Source: Carposina sasakii (Eukaryota > Arthropoda > Insecta > Lepidoptera > Carposinidae). From it: 64,000 bases of DNA. The stretch's first letter is position 1; every line of letters starts with the position of its first letter. Shown here one piece after another: positions 22,143 through 34,459 of this stretch. Below the pieces are notes generated by a model. That model had not been told where the DNA came from. It saw nothing but the letters and a program-made list of their open reading frames with translations, and made no database searches. The position numbers and the translations under genes were made by a program. The DNA is taken from the NCBI GenBank assembly GCA_014607495.2, contig CP053153.1, positions 10,416,001-10,480,000 of the forward strand. The letters are read 5' to 3'.

Positions 22143-23425
22143 CTATACGTTAAAAATAAATTCTGGTGGTTTTTTTTGTACGAAGCTGCTCTACAAATGA
22201 ATGTTTCCTTGTGAACTTTCGAACTATACATAATAGTTTTTTTTTGGGAAAAAAGTGTAAAAGAAATTGGTGTTTATACCCATAACCGTGACTAAACTTC
22301 GTATCGACTATGTCATAATACCAAATCACAAAAAGTTATCATATGAGACGTAAAAAACAACGTTAACCAAGGAATTATTATTCACCTTGTTCGTATGATT
22401 TGTTACTGATTACATTACTACGTATTGACCTAATTCATTGTTTCCACTATATATACGCAATATTAGTACAGTGAAGGTGTCCTAGATTAATGATAACTGT
22501 ACTAAGTACTGAGTGCGGTTGCAAATATTGGCGAGAGTGATTACGTTAGCCCTCAGGAAGTGTGTTGTATGCGCAGTGGTGCCGAAGGGTGGCCTATATT
22601 CACGGACTATGTCATGTAATAGCTAGAAGATATTTGCAACTGTAACTTATAGCCCTTCCTATATGCTTATAATACTGTCTGTGTTACTAGGTTACTTCGG
22701 TCCTGTGAATGGTAAATAGACCATTATTATCATGATCTGCCCTCCTAGCATGTCCACGCATAGTGGATATCGTATCGTCTCTATACAAAATTAAAAATGG
22801 CGGCTATATTTATGTATTTTGACAGGCAAATGACGATAAATCGGTTTATCATATCGTGTATCTCTGGTTATGTTACTAGAGCTGGTGGCTATAAGAGCAG
22901 GATTGTTTATATTGTGGATTCGCGAAACCCCAGTGTAGAGCAACCTCTTGCTTTCACTAAGGAAGCACTCCGACTTTACGAGTTTCCATGAGTAGAGAAT
23001 AAAGTAGGTACTATAGGTTCTGTACTACGTTTCATTGAAATACGTTAACTGATCCATTCCACGTTTTTACGCGGCGTAACTCTAGTGACTCGCTAGTAAA
23101 ATCTATGTGATTTGACAGTTTGACGCTAGCGTTACACTTACGAACTATCGAGAGGTTCGTGCTTACCCCACTGCAGTCGTGGCTACTCTTTATTTAAGTA
23201 TACAGGAGTAAAGAATATGTAGATGGAATATTTAAAATAATACCTACAATTTCATTTTCAATAATACCTATTTTTCATAGTTTTTTTTTTAAAGATTGGA
23301 TACCTAGTTGTTTTAAACCAGCTGCCTTGTTGATGCCAAAATAATTCAATATTCCAGTTATGTTCAAATAAACTTTAAGGCACTACTTTTTTTTTTAACA
23401 AAATACGTATAAATAGGGAGGATGC
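22143..23425. other. Intergenic; diverged repeat at 23036-23180
   Basis: Most of the interval shows nothing. About 23036-23180 (GTTAACTGATCC ... ATCTATGTGATTTGACAGTT ... GTGCTTACCCC) matches 37410-37560 in reverse orientation, so it is an old dispersed repeat. Confidence 0.6.
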
Positions 23426-23429
23426 ATGA

Positions 23430-26400
23430 GGGTCATTTTCAAAATAATTGCTCATTTCAGAAAAAAATCTTGTCCATCATCTTTCCTTAATTTCTACAAA
23501 AAAACTGTAATGGCAATATTAATAAAATACTGAACATTACAAAGAAGCCTTTCTTTATATTGTATTATAATGTCATTGTTGGTAGTTGATACTTCATTTT
23601 TTATATATTGCGAAATTTTTAAAGCATGTTTCTGGTCTTCCTACAAAAAACGTGTGTCCAACTTCCAGCACTGATATTTTAAACTTGAAAAAACATTAAA
23701 AGTATTTTATTTATTATCAAACAAAATTGGCTATCCTCTCTAATAACACTGTAAAATGTGTGTAGAATCCTTGAAAATTCATTTGACACATTAATTTTAG
23801 TTATAAATAAAAAATAAAACTGGTCTCAAAATTACTTCATCGATGTTATTTCATTTATGTAACGCATTATTTAGTCGCGAAAAAGGTATTTTGTTAAACT
23901 TTAATACTGGCAACATTTGCTGTCACTGTCCGAACCTCAGGCGACCAATCACAGGGCAGCAGCCATTTTGTTCTCGGCAAAAAAGTTGGGTGTATGGTGT
24001 GCGTCGATAAAAAACATTTATCTGGTTTCTTTTTGGTAAATTGGAAAAAATACGCAAGGTAAGTAAATTTAAACTATTTTTAATTGTCAGGAAACTATTA
24101 TGATAGTGCTATTCTGTCGCTAATTAGCTGCAACGATCGAGTGAATTATGTTCTGTGATTTGAGGTTAGTTTGTAGAAAAACATGCTTACTTGTTCCTTT
24201 ATGTCACACTTATGTAACATTTTTTTATGTTACGTTACATAAAATTGGATTAAGACGTGTCCACAGCATGATTTTAAAATATTATATAAATTATAATTAA
24301 ACCAATAGTAAAATAAACATGTTTTTCTATGGTCGTATTCAGTGTTTTGAGTGATGCTTGGATAACTTAAAATCCTCAAATTGGCCCTATAATAGCTGAC
24401 TGTAATTTACTAATCATTTTATACCTTCGTTTTGGTTTATACTGTACAAGTTGCGCGATCGAGTGTATATTGCGATCTGCAGCTTTGAGTTATTAGTGTA
24501 ATATATTTATTTAATATAACCCAAGTATTTTCGTCTAGCATTAACAGGCTCTGACTTATTCTAGCATGACAAGTTTGATACTATTCTCAAAGTTCAAAAT
24601 ACTTGTATACAATGTGATTTGTTAATGTGATGCAAAATTTAATTTTCACGTTAAATTTTACGACGACGTATGCTTCAAAATAGACTGCTTTTATCGTTAA
24701 ATATGATTTTTTTAATTATTATTTTCTGAGTTATTACATTGTATTTTTTATTCTTTACAGAAAATATGCCTTTGTCTGCGGCAGAGAGGCAAAACGGTAC
24801 CGAGACCGACTAAAATTGAATAATCCTCAAAAATGGAAAGCACTACAGGAAAAAAATTTAGAAAGAGCTAAAAAATTCTATAAAAAAATTGGGGAGCTAT
24901 CGGATCGAGAGAAAGAAAGCAGGCGAAAATATTGGAGGACTTTAAAACAAAAATCAGACTATAAACAAGAAGTTATAGAAAAGGGTAAAACTCGAAAAGA
25001 ATACCAAAGAATATATCAGAAAAGATATAGAACATTAACCAAAGAAAATAAAAATATGAAGAAAAAAATTGAATTATTAATCAAAGAGAATAAAGCTTTA
25101 AAGAAAAAAATATATAGATACAAAATTTTGCAAAACACAAAAGAAGACGAAGAAAAGAAAATATGTTTAGCAGAGAGTCATTTTATACTGTGTCAAGCCC
25201 AATATCAAAAACCAACTCATTTGTTGCTAATTTAAACACTACTGAAGAAGAAAAAGAAATTATTAAAAAGGAGTTATTTGAAAAGAATGTGTTAATAGAA
25301 TCCTTAAAAATACAATATAATGCAGCAGGAAGTAATGAAAAGAGAAATGTATTAAAAGAAATTGTAAGTAACGACATCGTAAAAGGGTATAAAATGAAAA
25401 GTAAATTACAGTCTGCTATTGGGATTAAATACCCAATCAGACGTAATGCAAAAAAAGTTAATATTAAACGAAATAACCTAGCAAATAAAATTTATACTTT
25501 TTTTAACCAAGATGATGTCAGTCGAGCTACTGCAGCTAAGAAAGAAACTAAAACAAAAAATAAAGTTAAAATGCAAAGACGATATTTGCTAGATTCGATG
25601 GTAAATTTACGGTTAAAATTTGTAAAGGAGACTGGAATTCCAATTTCATACGCCACATTCAGACGTTTCAAGCCATTTTACGTATTGATCCCAAATTTAT
25701 CAAATCGAAATACTTGTCTTTGCAAAAGACACAGTAATATAGATTTCAAGTTTACATCCCTAAAAACACTAAAAATTTTTAAGGACGGTGATACTTTGGA
25801 CACCGTTATAAAGTCTACAGTGTGTGATTTATACTCCCAAAAGTGCATGTATTCAACATGTGATATTTGCAAAAACAAATCAATCAGATATGACTTACTG
25901 AATATAAAATTGACACGGAATTAAGAGGCTTTAAAATTCATATTTACAACATTTCACATCAATACAAAATTTATAAATCATTGAAGGAGAATTTACAAAG
26001 AAATGAAATTATGCTACATTGTGACTTCTCAGAAAATTATAATTGCAAATTTCATAATGAAATACAAGCAGTACATTTTGGAGCATCACATTCACAAATC
26101 ACCTTGCACACAAGCATTATATATAATGATGAAACTGATCCCGAATCATTTTGTACATTTTCCTACTGCAACAAACACACACCGGAATCGATCTGGGCTC
26201 ACTTGGAGCCCCTGATGCGTGACATTAAACATAGATTTCCTTTGAAAGACACTATACATTTCTTCTCAGATGGTCCGTCAAGTCAATACAGGCAAAAGAA
26301 GAACTTTGCCCTTCTTACCAAAATGATAGAATCTTATGGTTTTATTTTTGCAACCTGGAATTTTTTTGAAGCGGCCCATGGGAAGGGTGCAGCGGATGGG

Positions 26401-27957
26401 GTTGGGGGAGTAGTAAAAAGATTGTTAGATAAACAAATATCATACGGACATGATATACCTGATGCTGAAACTGCGATTCAATTACTTGAACACAATACTG
26501 CTACCACTGTAAAATTATTTCTTATTGATCAGGAGGACATATTGAGAATAGAAAATCAAATTGAGGGTTGTAAATTTGTGGCCGTTCCAAATACGCAAAA
26601 AATACACCAAGTAATACCAAACGAAGATAATATAATTCAATATCGAATTTTAAGCTGCTTTTGTTTAAAGCCCAATATTTGCCAATGTTATGCCATAAAA
26701 AGTCACAAATTAATTACTGATCATGTTAAACGTTCAAGAGCAAAACGACTTGTTATAGAATCTACATCTGAAAGTGAATCTGAGCAAGAAGACCTAGAGA
26801 TGTTAGTAACCAATAAAGTTTTACCTAATTCTGATGATGTCGAACCTATAGGAGAAAGTAATCATTATCATGTCAGTAATGCATCTACTTCAAATGTTAC
26901 TATTTTATCTGATATTAAAGTAAATTTTAAACCTAAGGATCTAGCAAAGATGGTTAAAAAGCCATCAAAATATTATAATGTTTCTACGGTTGATTTGAAG
27001 AGAAATTTCTGGGATCTTTTTAGTAGCGATAGTGAATAATATGTATAGTTATATAAGGTCTACCTATTCATACACGAAATATTTTAAGGGTATCATCTAA
27101 CGGTTTTTAACTGTTAGACGGTTATAACGAAGCCATTTCAAAAGTTTTTTTCTAATTTTATTAAATATATTTACATTAAATAATTTAAAATTACTTGAGC
27201 TACAAAATAAATACTGGTTTCTTATTTTTTGACCTTTAACATTCAGAACGTTTATTTATTTACTTTCATTTAAGGGGTTTTCATTAAAGGTTTTATGCAA
27301 AATATATAAAAAAAAATTGAATTATAATAATTTCGTAAAAAGAAAAACACTTAAAATATTTTTTTTTGTTGTTTTGTATCTTTAGATACGACTTAAGAAG
27401 CTACTGTTAAAATATTTCATGTATGAATAGGCAGACATTATATATAAATATTAGGAAGTTAATCGTGCAGTATTATCATGACGATAGAGAGAATGTTCAA
27501 AGTTCGCATTTTAATATTATATTTTTATTTTCGATTTATGATTAACTGAGTAACCATCTTCAAATTAAACATAACCCTGACGGTTTTATTATTGTCATTA
27601 TTTTGTATGTTTCATGTTTATGTTCACTATGTCCAGTACAGCCGCGGGGTCTACGCTAAGCTAGCTATTCATGTGAGTGACTTAAAGAAATGTAGGAGCG
27701 CGACGGAGTTACGCCGATATAAACCTAACCTGTGTCTATGTGCACACTCACACAAATGCAAAGCTCGGCTTAAACCTCACGAACTGTACATAATAATGTA
27801 CGTGTACGTGTTTGATTAATTATTACAATATTAAATACTAAAAAACTGTTTTATTTACCACTGTGAATGCAGCCCTTGTTTTCTTTTATGTTACTTTTAT
27901 GTTATTGTGACATAAAAGTAACATTTCTGAAATGAGCAATTATTTTGAAAATGACCC
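23430..27957 (+). mobile_element. Complete 4.5-kb DNA transposon with TIRs and 4-bp TSD
   Basis: The two ends are perfect 34-bp inverted repeats beginning GGGTCATTTTCAAAATAATT (23430-23463 and 27924-27957). They are flanked by the 4-bp direct duplication ATGA (23426-23429 and 27958-27961). Inside is one plus-strand transposase gene (24766-27039), preceded by a probable noncoding first exon ending in a CAAG|GTAAGT donor at 24058. The 4-bp TSD and the transposase motifs suggest the Sola superfamily. That assignment is from memory and not tested. Confidence 0.92.
24766..27039 (+). pseudogene. Transposase of the 4.5-kb element, three frame breaks
   Basis: An acceptor TTCTTTACAG at 24760 precedes the ATG at 24766 (MPLSAAERQ). 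A one-base loss near 24791 shifts the frame, which then reads RYRDRLKLNNPQKW and a basic coiled coil to about 25150. A second shift near 25150 leads to 253 residues with a Cys cluster (CLCKRH, CMYSTCDIC). A third near 25910 leads to an uninterrupted 352-residue C-terminal part. That part carries LHCDFSENY (first Asp), FFSDGPSSQY (second Asp) and AAHGKGAADGVGG, ahead of an acidic, Ser-rich tail ending at 27039. This Asp/Asp/HGKG-DG layout is that of a transposase-like family common in animal genomes. Three breaks make this copy inactive unless they are sequencing errors. Confidence 0.85.
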
Positions 27958-28399
27958 ATGAGTAAGTTTTTATTATTACATAAATATATTTTGTTTTACA
28001 CAAAGGACAATATGATTAATGGTCACCGGCGACGGAAAAGGAATTTCACAATCTAACCTTTATATACCTAGGTATGTATGTAGGTACAAAGGAAATTGTG
28101 GCCATTACTGTCCTAATGGTATATGGACAGACAAACCTACAATTGGACGTTGTTAGAACTTGATTGCGTTAAAATTGACGCCATTGTTGGAATTACCTAG
28201 TAAAGAATTACTCTAATATCGTTGGGCATATAGCTAGACCACTCATATTGTATGTTTTGATCTATAAGTCTTATATATCTAATTTTATTTTATTTATTTA
28301 TTTACACACACATAACTAATGTTTATCATTATAGGTTACCCTAATGCGATAAATTAGTTTTTATCTTAACACTTATTGTTAATTTTAAGTTTGTTCGTT

Positions 28400-28612
28400 T
28401 TTTAATCATGAACATAACATGCAACAAACATTGCCCTTACTGTGAATTCTTTCAGAGTAAAACAACATAGGTCCACACTTTCTGCTATGACATTGAGTGT
28501 ATTGAGTGCGCGAGTGAGCGGCCCTTTATTCCACAGGTGAGTTCGGCCCCTCGGCACCGCCAGCAGTGGCGGCCATCTCCGCCACCACTCGTACTTGTCC
28601 GGTACATTCAAA
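28400..28612 (-). pseudogene. LINE ORF2 C-terminal fragment
   Basis: The minus strand codes VPRGRTHLWNKGPLTRALNT, then LNVIAESVDL and FTLKEF, and stops. This resembles the end of Jockey/CR1-type ORF2 proteins (R-T-x-x-x-x-x-S/G-P-L-x-R-A-L). Only about 69 residues remain, and the class is uncertain. Confidence 0.5.
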
Positions 28613-28924
28613 CTAATCTTCTCCAGTATGTCCGCATTATATAATTTTGCTCTAAAAATTTTATCTCTAAAATTTTATCTTTAAATTTTAGCTCTAATAT
28701 ATCTTTGAGTTGTTATTGGATGAAGTATTCAGCAGATTTTGTTCTCGTAACTCTATCTATGACATCGTAGTTAAATAGGTGATACAAGTAAGGGCACTAG
28801 AATCTGAAATCGGAATTATTAATTTCAGGGATATCTTATCGAGCAGTATTTATTTATATCGAGCAGAAGTGATTTTAAAACGGGCATAAGGTTTTGTAGT
28901 CTCATATTGTTGTGCTTATGCGGG

Positions 28925-29085
28925 ACTTCGTTAGCTGCATCTCCTTGGGTTTATATCGTAAGAGTTGAAGGGGGCGTTCTCCCAGACTTTGAGATCATAA
29001 CTTATCATTGACTGGACCTTGCTGCGCTAAAAATGGCTGTAACCATGATCCTGCAGATCAGCCTAAACCATTCTTAAGAACACAC
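28925..29085 (+). repeat. Dispersed repeat family A copy
   Basis: It has GCTGCATCTCCTTGGGT, CGTAAGAG, GTTCTCCCAG, CTTATCATTGACTGG, GCTGCGCTAAAAATGGCTG and GATCCTGCAG in family order. The copy is heavily diverged. Confidence 0.6.
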
Positions 29086-30597
29086 TGTGTGTACATGTAA
29101 CCTATATGTTTTATTTTTGATTTAAGGTGCGCCTTTTGATTTTAACTACATAAACTATTGAGATCGTAAAAACAAGCTTAGATGTAGTAGAGTCGTTCAT
29201 TCACAGGTTCATAACTATAGTGTAATAATAATTGTCAGTTTTTCTAGGCCGTCGCGCAGTATGCGTTGCTCAACTCTCCATACAATGTACTCCTAAACCA
29301 AACTAAAACAGTTGGCAAAATATGTTGAACTTTATGTGCTAAACTTTAAATAGGTTTATCTCAGATTTACGTATCTTTACAAGTATAGTTACTAAAATCT
29401 TAAACTTGCGTTGGGTTCTGCGCTGGCACGCAACCACGCGTGTTTAGCCAGACCAATTACTTACCACATTACAGCCTTACAATTCAAGGGTATAGTAAAT
29501 TAATTTCGCGTATAATAAATAGTACAATAGTATCGTATTCTTGATCTTTCTGTAGCTAGAGGTGTTCTAAGATTATGATTATTATGACTAAAAGAACAAT
29601 AAGTTATTATAAGTCACGGCGAATACAGAAGACATATTAAGTAACTACTTAGCTAATACAATTTTATGACGACCGTTAACTATGTTTCCGCGATAAATGC
29701 TGAAAATCAACGTAGTGATTCCAGTGGTGGTTCAGGCAAGAATATGGTAATATAATATTTTGACATTATTTACAGAATAATACTATATTTTTAACAACAA
29801 AGATGTTCAAATTACCACAAGAATGTGGAATACGTACAGCATATAAGCTGAAATTCCTCTATGAAAATTTGTATTTGACCACATATCTCTACCACAGGGA
29901 AATTAATGGAGATATTTCGAGTTTATAATTCAAATAAAGTTTTGGCATTATGTAATTATGTCGCGAACATATTTGCATAATAGGTATATAGGTATACCAA
30001 GATATAGTGACATCGTGTAAAGACGACATTACTAGGAGGTCAATTGTCCTTTACTATACTATTTTATACGAGAGATATGCGTGAGATGCTATGCGTATCT
30101 TTCCGGTAAATACCTACGCATAAGTGACGATAATTTTTCACTATTTTTAAGTAGAAGCTTAGCGGGAAAAGTTATAGGTATCTTTGTAATAAAGTGAAAA
30201 CATGTTTTCACTACTAATATTTTAAAAACCTGAGGGTTACGTTAACCATGCGTTAATTAAGTATATTTCCCCTAATTTACTTTCTTCACCAGGGTCATTG
30301 TCTATACTATGCCGACTAAGACTTTGGTGATAATTATTTGTATATATAGGTATATTAACCATGAATTAAAAAGGCAAAAACGGGAGCTCGTGCCTTGTTG
30401 TGCTCTGGGGGAGACCTACGTCCAGAAGTGGACTGCAATAGGTTGACGACGTCAATCCATGAATTTAAACAAGCTTAGTACTTTTCAGCAGCTGAGTATT
30501 TATTTACACACGAGTATATCCATCATAATATAATTATTTACACATAAATATCACATTCATCAGTCATCCATCGATCACAGAGGTATAGCCTAGTCGT
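29086..30597. other. Intergenic, with an RTE 3'-end scrap
   Basis: 30405-30445 reads GGGGGAGACCTACGTCCAGAAGTGGACTGCAATAGG, the usual 3' end of RTE-related retroposons in this window. The rest has no visible gene and includes the 3' flank of the fourth cuticle gene. Confidence 0.55.
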
Positions 30598-32700
30598 TTA
30601 GTAGTGGAGACCATGATGACCATGCGCGAGGGGCACGGTGTAGTGGGCGAGGGGGGCAGCATGGACCACAGGGGCAGCATGGTACACTGGGGCAGCGTGG
30701 ACTACGGGGGCGGGGTGGTGGCCGGGGGTCTTGTGGACGACAGCGTTGAAACTGAAATTGATAAACATTATTTTTATTATGACAATTGATCTTTCATAAG
30801 TGTAAATAGGTCAGTGAACTATGTTATTTTCGGTGTAAATGAGATTCGCAAGAAAATATAGAGCTTTGAAATTTTCATACTTAGTCAACGCCCTATTGAA
30901 TTTCTACACATGAAGATTGTTTTTAAAATATATAGAAGGACGGATATAAACTGTCGGTTTTAGTAGGTACTATAGATCATTCTTGTACACTTAAAGTATT
31001 GTTAAAGTTTCTTACCCATGGTGGTCATCAGCGGTGTACTCGACCTTGCGTACGGAGCCATCGGGCTCGACAAGCGAGTAGCTGCCGTGGACGGCGCCAC
31101 CATCGCGGCTCTCGTGCTGGGACTTGTGGTCGCCGGTGTGGGGATCGGCCACGGAGTAAGCGTAATCGTATTTAGGGTGCGCCTGAAAACATACAAGTTT
31201 ATTGGCTAGTTAGATAGCTATTGTGGTTCATGTTTTATTAGTTTTTTCGTTTATAGAGTAATAATGGACTGTTGTCCATATTTGTGTTGCCTAATTGAGC
31301 TAAAGTTAAATCCCCTTTAAGTTTTACTTCACAGTTAAGGTAGCACTACCTATACAGTACGTTTTTTTTTTGTAATTAGATCTAATCGTAGTAATGTCCA
31401 AATGCAGCAAATGTATTATCCTAAGAACTAAAACATTTGACAGCTATTTTTATAAAGGTCAAAAATGCAAGACGGTATATGAACTAATTCTTCAATAGAA
31501 ATGAGGCTGTCTGTTATATATTTAATTAATAGTTATTTATGTATGTTTATGTAGGTATATTTTATTAATTATATTGATTAGATTAGGGTATCTATTTGTT
31601 AAATTCAAATTTTATTATACATAGATTCTGTGTACACGCATATCTACCTTTTATATTTAATTATCACTTTCCCAAATGGTTTGCTGAAAGAAATCTCTTT
31701 CAGAGATAAGCACGCCTTTGTATATTTTCTTTCATAATTTCTGTCTATATATAATTGTATGTGTACAATAAAGAATAAGAATAAGAATTCTTAATTGAAC
31801 TAAAATCTAAACATATAATAAGCCTATAGATTTGCTTTATATAGAGTCTGGTGAAATATGAATAAATGTCTAGTTAAATCTTCTATTCTGCTCTGGGAGT
31901 GAAAACAAAAAACGTATAATACTACAACTGCTTCTCTTCCCGGGCATACTGTACAAGTCAGTAGAGGGACAAGAGGGTCTTTGTTTTGTAGGCGATGGGC
32001 TGGCCACCTGTCACTACTAACCGAACTTGTACTAACTATACCCTCAAAATTGGTCAGAAGTGGCACCATATGGTTCTATCGGCCCTTGGTGCTCTGCCTA
32101 CCCCGTAAGGGATAAAGGCATCATCATATATATGTATGAATGTCTAGTTAAATTAGCTATAATACTTACGTATTCATGTCCATGAGCGAGCAGAGGGGCA
32201 GCGTGGACAATGGGGGCAGCATGGACCACAGGGGCAGCGTGTACAAGAGGGGCGGCATGAACTAAAGGAGCTGCGTAGTGGGCGGGGGCGTAGTGCGCGG
32301 GCGCATCGTGACGGATGATGCTCTGGGATGAGACTGCTGAGTGGTGGAGGGGCAGCAGACCGGCATTGGCGAAAGCCAACACGGCGCTAAGGGCAACCAC
32401 CTGTAAGATTAGAAAAGTTTTTCATCTCAAAGTTTTCTGTCATGAGATTCATGAGTCATAATATCCCATAAAATAATAACGGTTTTGTAAAGTTCTTGAA
32501 GTATAAAAAAGTTTGCACTGCAAGAAACTTTTCAGGATTTGACTTAAAGAAATGTGGTCCTAAGTTAGTTTGCTACTAATTATGAGAAAAATGGATTATG
32601 AGTCCTGTAAGTAACAATTGCTTTATGTAAATATTTACATAGCAAAATTAGAGTGCATTACATGCAATACTCAGTGTTCAAAACTTACTTTGGTGAACAT
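30598..32700 (-). CDS. RR-2 cuticular protein with Ala-Ala-Pro repeats (187 aa)
   Basis: Exons (minus strand) are 32689-32700, 32170-32400, 31016-31182 and 30598-30751, totalling 564 coding bases. The signal peptide is MFTK plus [13 protein letters not shown]. Exon 2 has [11 protein letters not shown], shared with the genes downstream, then [10 protein letters not shown] and five HAAP[LVI]V units. The R&R domain starts at [18 protein letters not shown] (about residue 83). It contains [20 protein letters not shown] and ends [17 protein letters not shown], a strict RR-2 pattern. The C-terminal tail repeats VHAAPV again and ends GHHGLHY. RR-2 proteins are usually found in stiff cuticle. Intron 2 contains a LINE 3' end and a SINE-like insertion. 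Confidence 0.95.
31680..31790 (+). mobile_element. LINE 3' end in intron 2
   Basis: CTGAAAGAAATCTCTTTCAG, AGATAAGCACGCCTTTGTA and GTACAATAAAGAATAAGAATAAG match the 3' UTR and tail of the LINE at 1-1367. The copy is severely 5' truncated. Confidence 0.7.
31880..32139 (-). mobile_element. SINE-like retroposon with 14-bp TSD, family C
   Basis: It is flanked by a perfect 14-bp duplication ATGTCTAGTTAAAT (31866-31879 and 32140-32153). A longer relative lies at 59550-60115 in the opposite orientation, and a scrap at 39339-39400. CATCATATATATG at the high-coordinate end may be the low-complexity 3' tail. Confidence 0.75.
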
Positions 32701-32722
32701 TTTGCAGTAATCAGAGCAGGTG

Positions 32723-32758
32723 ACTGATACTATTATCGATTCTGGTGGGACTTTTATA
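32723..32758 (-). promoter_or_regulatory. Core promoter: TATA box and initiator
   Basis: TATAAAA at 32758-32752 and TCAGT at 32727-32723 on the minus strand, with the ATG at 32700. Spacing between box and initiator is about 31 bases. Confidence 0.75.
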
Positions 32759-32759
32759 T

Positions 32760-34198
32760 GAAATAGCAAAACGGAGCAGTCCTGAGGTGGTGGGGCGTGC
32801 GGTCACTAGGTTCCGTCTGACACCGCGAGGTCGCATTCTGCATACCGTCCTAAACATGGGACAAATATGGCGAGGAGGGGTAATGATGGAAAAGCCCTTC
32901 AGGCTTCCACCATAAGTCTACCAAAAGAAAAAGATTAGAGGTGTCATCCGATTAAAAAAACCAGTTCAAATAGGGAGAGAGAGACTCTCAATTAGGAATA
33001 ACTCGGGTGGATATCTAAGAAGAAATGTTGTGACAGGAAGGTGGAAGTTAAAATTTGGCCTGTGGTTTGTACACGTCATAGATTTATAGTTACAACTCCA
33101 TTTTGTGTTTGTTTCATGACCCTAACTAACTTGTGCGGTACCTTAGTCACTGCCGTACACACCTCCGCCTAGCCTGCAAGATACAGCCTTTTAATGCTCC
33201 AAATAAGGTATTTACTTCCTTATCACAACATAATAAGAGCCTTAGGAAGTGTTTTCGAGATGTATAGATTGATAATTGTGATCTTTGATGGTTTCTATTG
33301 CGTGTGCTTAGATAAATGATCTAGTTTTAATTTTCAATCTCGAAATTAGTGAAAATTGTATGGTAATTTAGGGTGTTGCAATGTTGTCCTACGTGTTTGT
33401 ATGAATTACTTAAAGCTATCATTAAGTGTTTGCTAAAAGGGCTTCATTCATTATAATAATAGATAGGTAAGAGGGCACTTCGCTCGACCGCCCTGCAGTA
33501 CATGATCAGGATTTATTTCCTACCCTACGAATTTTATAATACTTATGTATGACTGAAAATGTTAAGATGACTCAAAAAACATCATTATTTAATCAAATGT
33601 TTAGTTAAACTGAGGTAAGTGGGTTACACTCGTATTCACAGTGGAACCTTTATGGCAATCGGCTGACAAACACTAGTAGGTAGGATTTTTTTGATATATC
33701 TTTCAGTTATATTTCAGTGAATGTGTTAGAAGTTTGAGTTTATAAGCAATAAAGTAGGTACATGATATTATTTTGTCTGTTGAGTATAAGGTAACTTTAG
33801 GCAAAATCCTGGAATTTCAATGAGACACTAACTAACAACTGGGCTAAATGTTATAGCCCAGGATTTTAGTATAGAATGTGCTAATGAAGTGATCTACAAA
33901 TAATTTATTACTAAGTACCTACCCATTGAAATAATTCACAAGTAGGGGGAATGCTATTTCCAATTTTTTACGGTGGCTTACAAAAGATACAACGTCGTCT
34001 AACATTTAAACCAAGAAAGGAGCCTCGTATCTACTCCTACGAGTACTTAGGTAATCAACAAAGTTTTTACAGGTTTTTTATATTATCATTTACCTGCATC
34101 TGTCTCCGATCTGCTAACGTGGCTGTGGGATTCGTTTGTGACCCTACAGTTCTGGCTACCCTATTATACATAGCCATGTTGTAAAAATGTATGCAGTT
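32760..34198. other. Intergenic, no gene seen
   Basis: Upstream flank of the fourth cuticle gene. Nothing coding or repetitive could be supported, apart from AT-rich sequence. Confidence 0.4.
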
Positions 34199-34459
34199 GG
34201 GGGGCAATTCTTGAAAAAACCACTAACAAACCGTTAACGAAACGCGGTGCGATGCAAAATATACTTACCGCTTGAGTAATAATGTATATTTTAGTCCGTA
34301 TCGGTTGCGAGTATGACAGAATGAAAAAAAAATATCTGTCTCGTGCTAAAATGTGTCTAATTATGTCACCGTAAAATAATTATTGCTTTGTTTTGAGCGT
34401 CTATAACGGTTCCGCTTCGGTTTCCTTCTAACTCGAGACTTTTCGAGAATTGGGCCCTG
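34199..34459. mobile_element. Possible MITE with GGGCAATTCTTGAAAA ends
   Basis: The left end GGGGGCAATTCTTGAAAA pairs with the right end CTTTTCGAGAATTGGGCCC, with a few mismatches. No clear TSD was found. Confidence 0.5.

Noticed and set aside
24816..25235. Separate small gene coding a basic coiled-coil protein
   Set aside because: It lies within the TIRs of the transposon and continues the frame of its transposase before and after one-base shifts.
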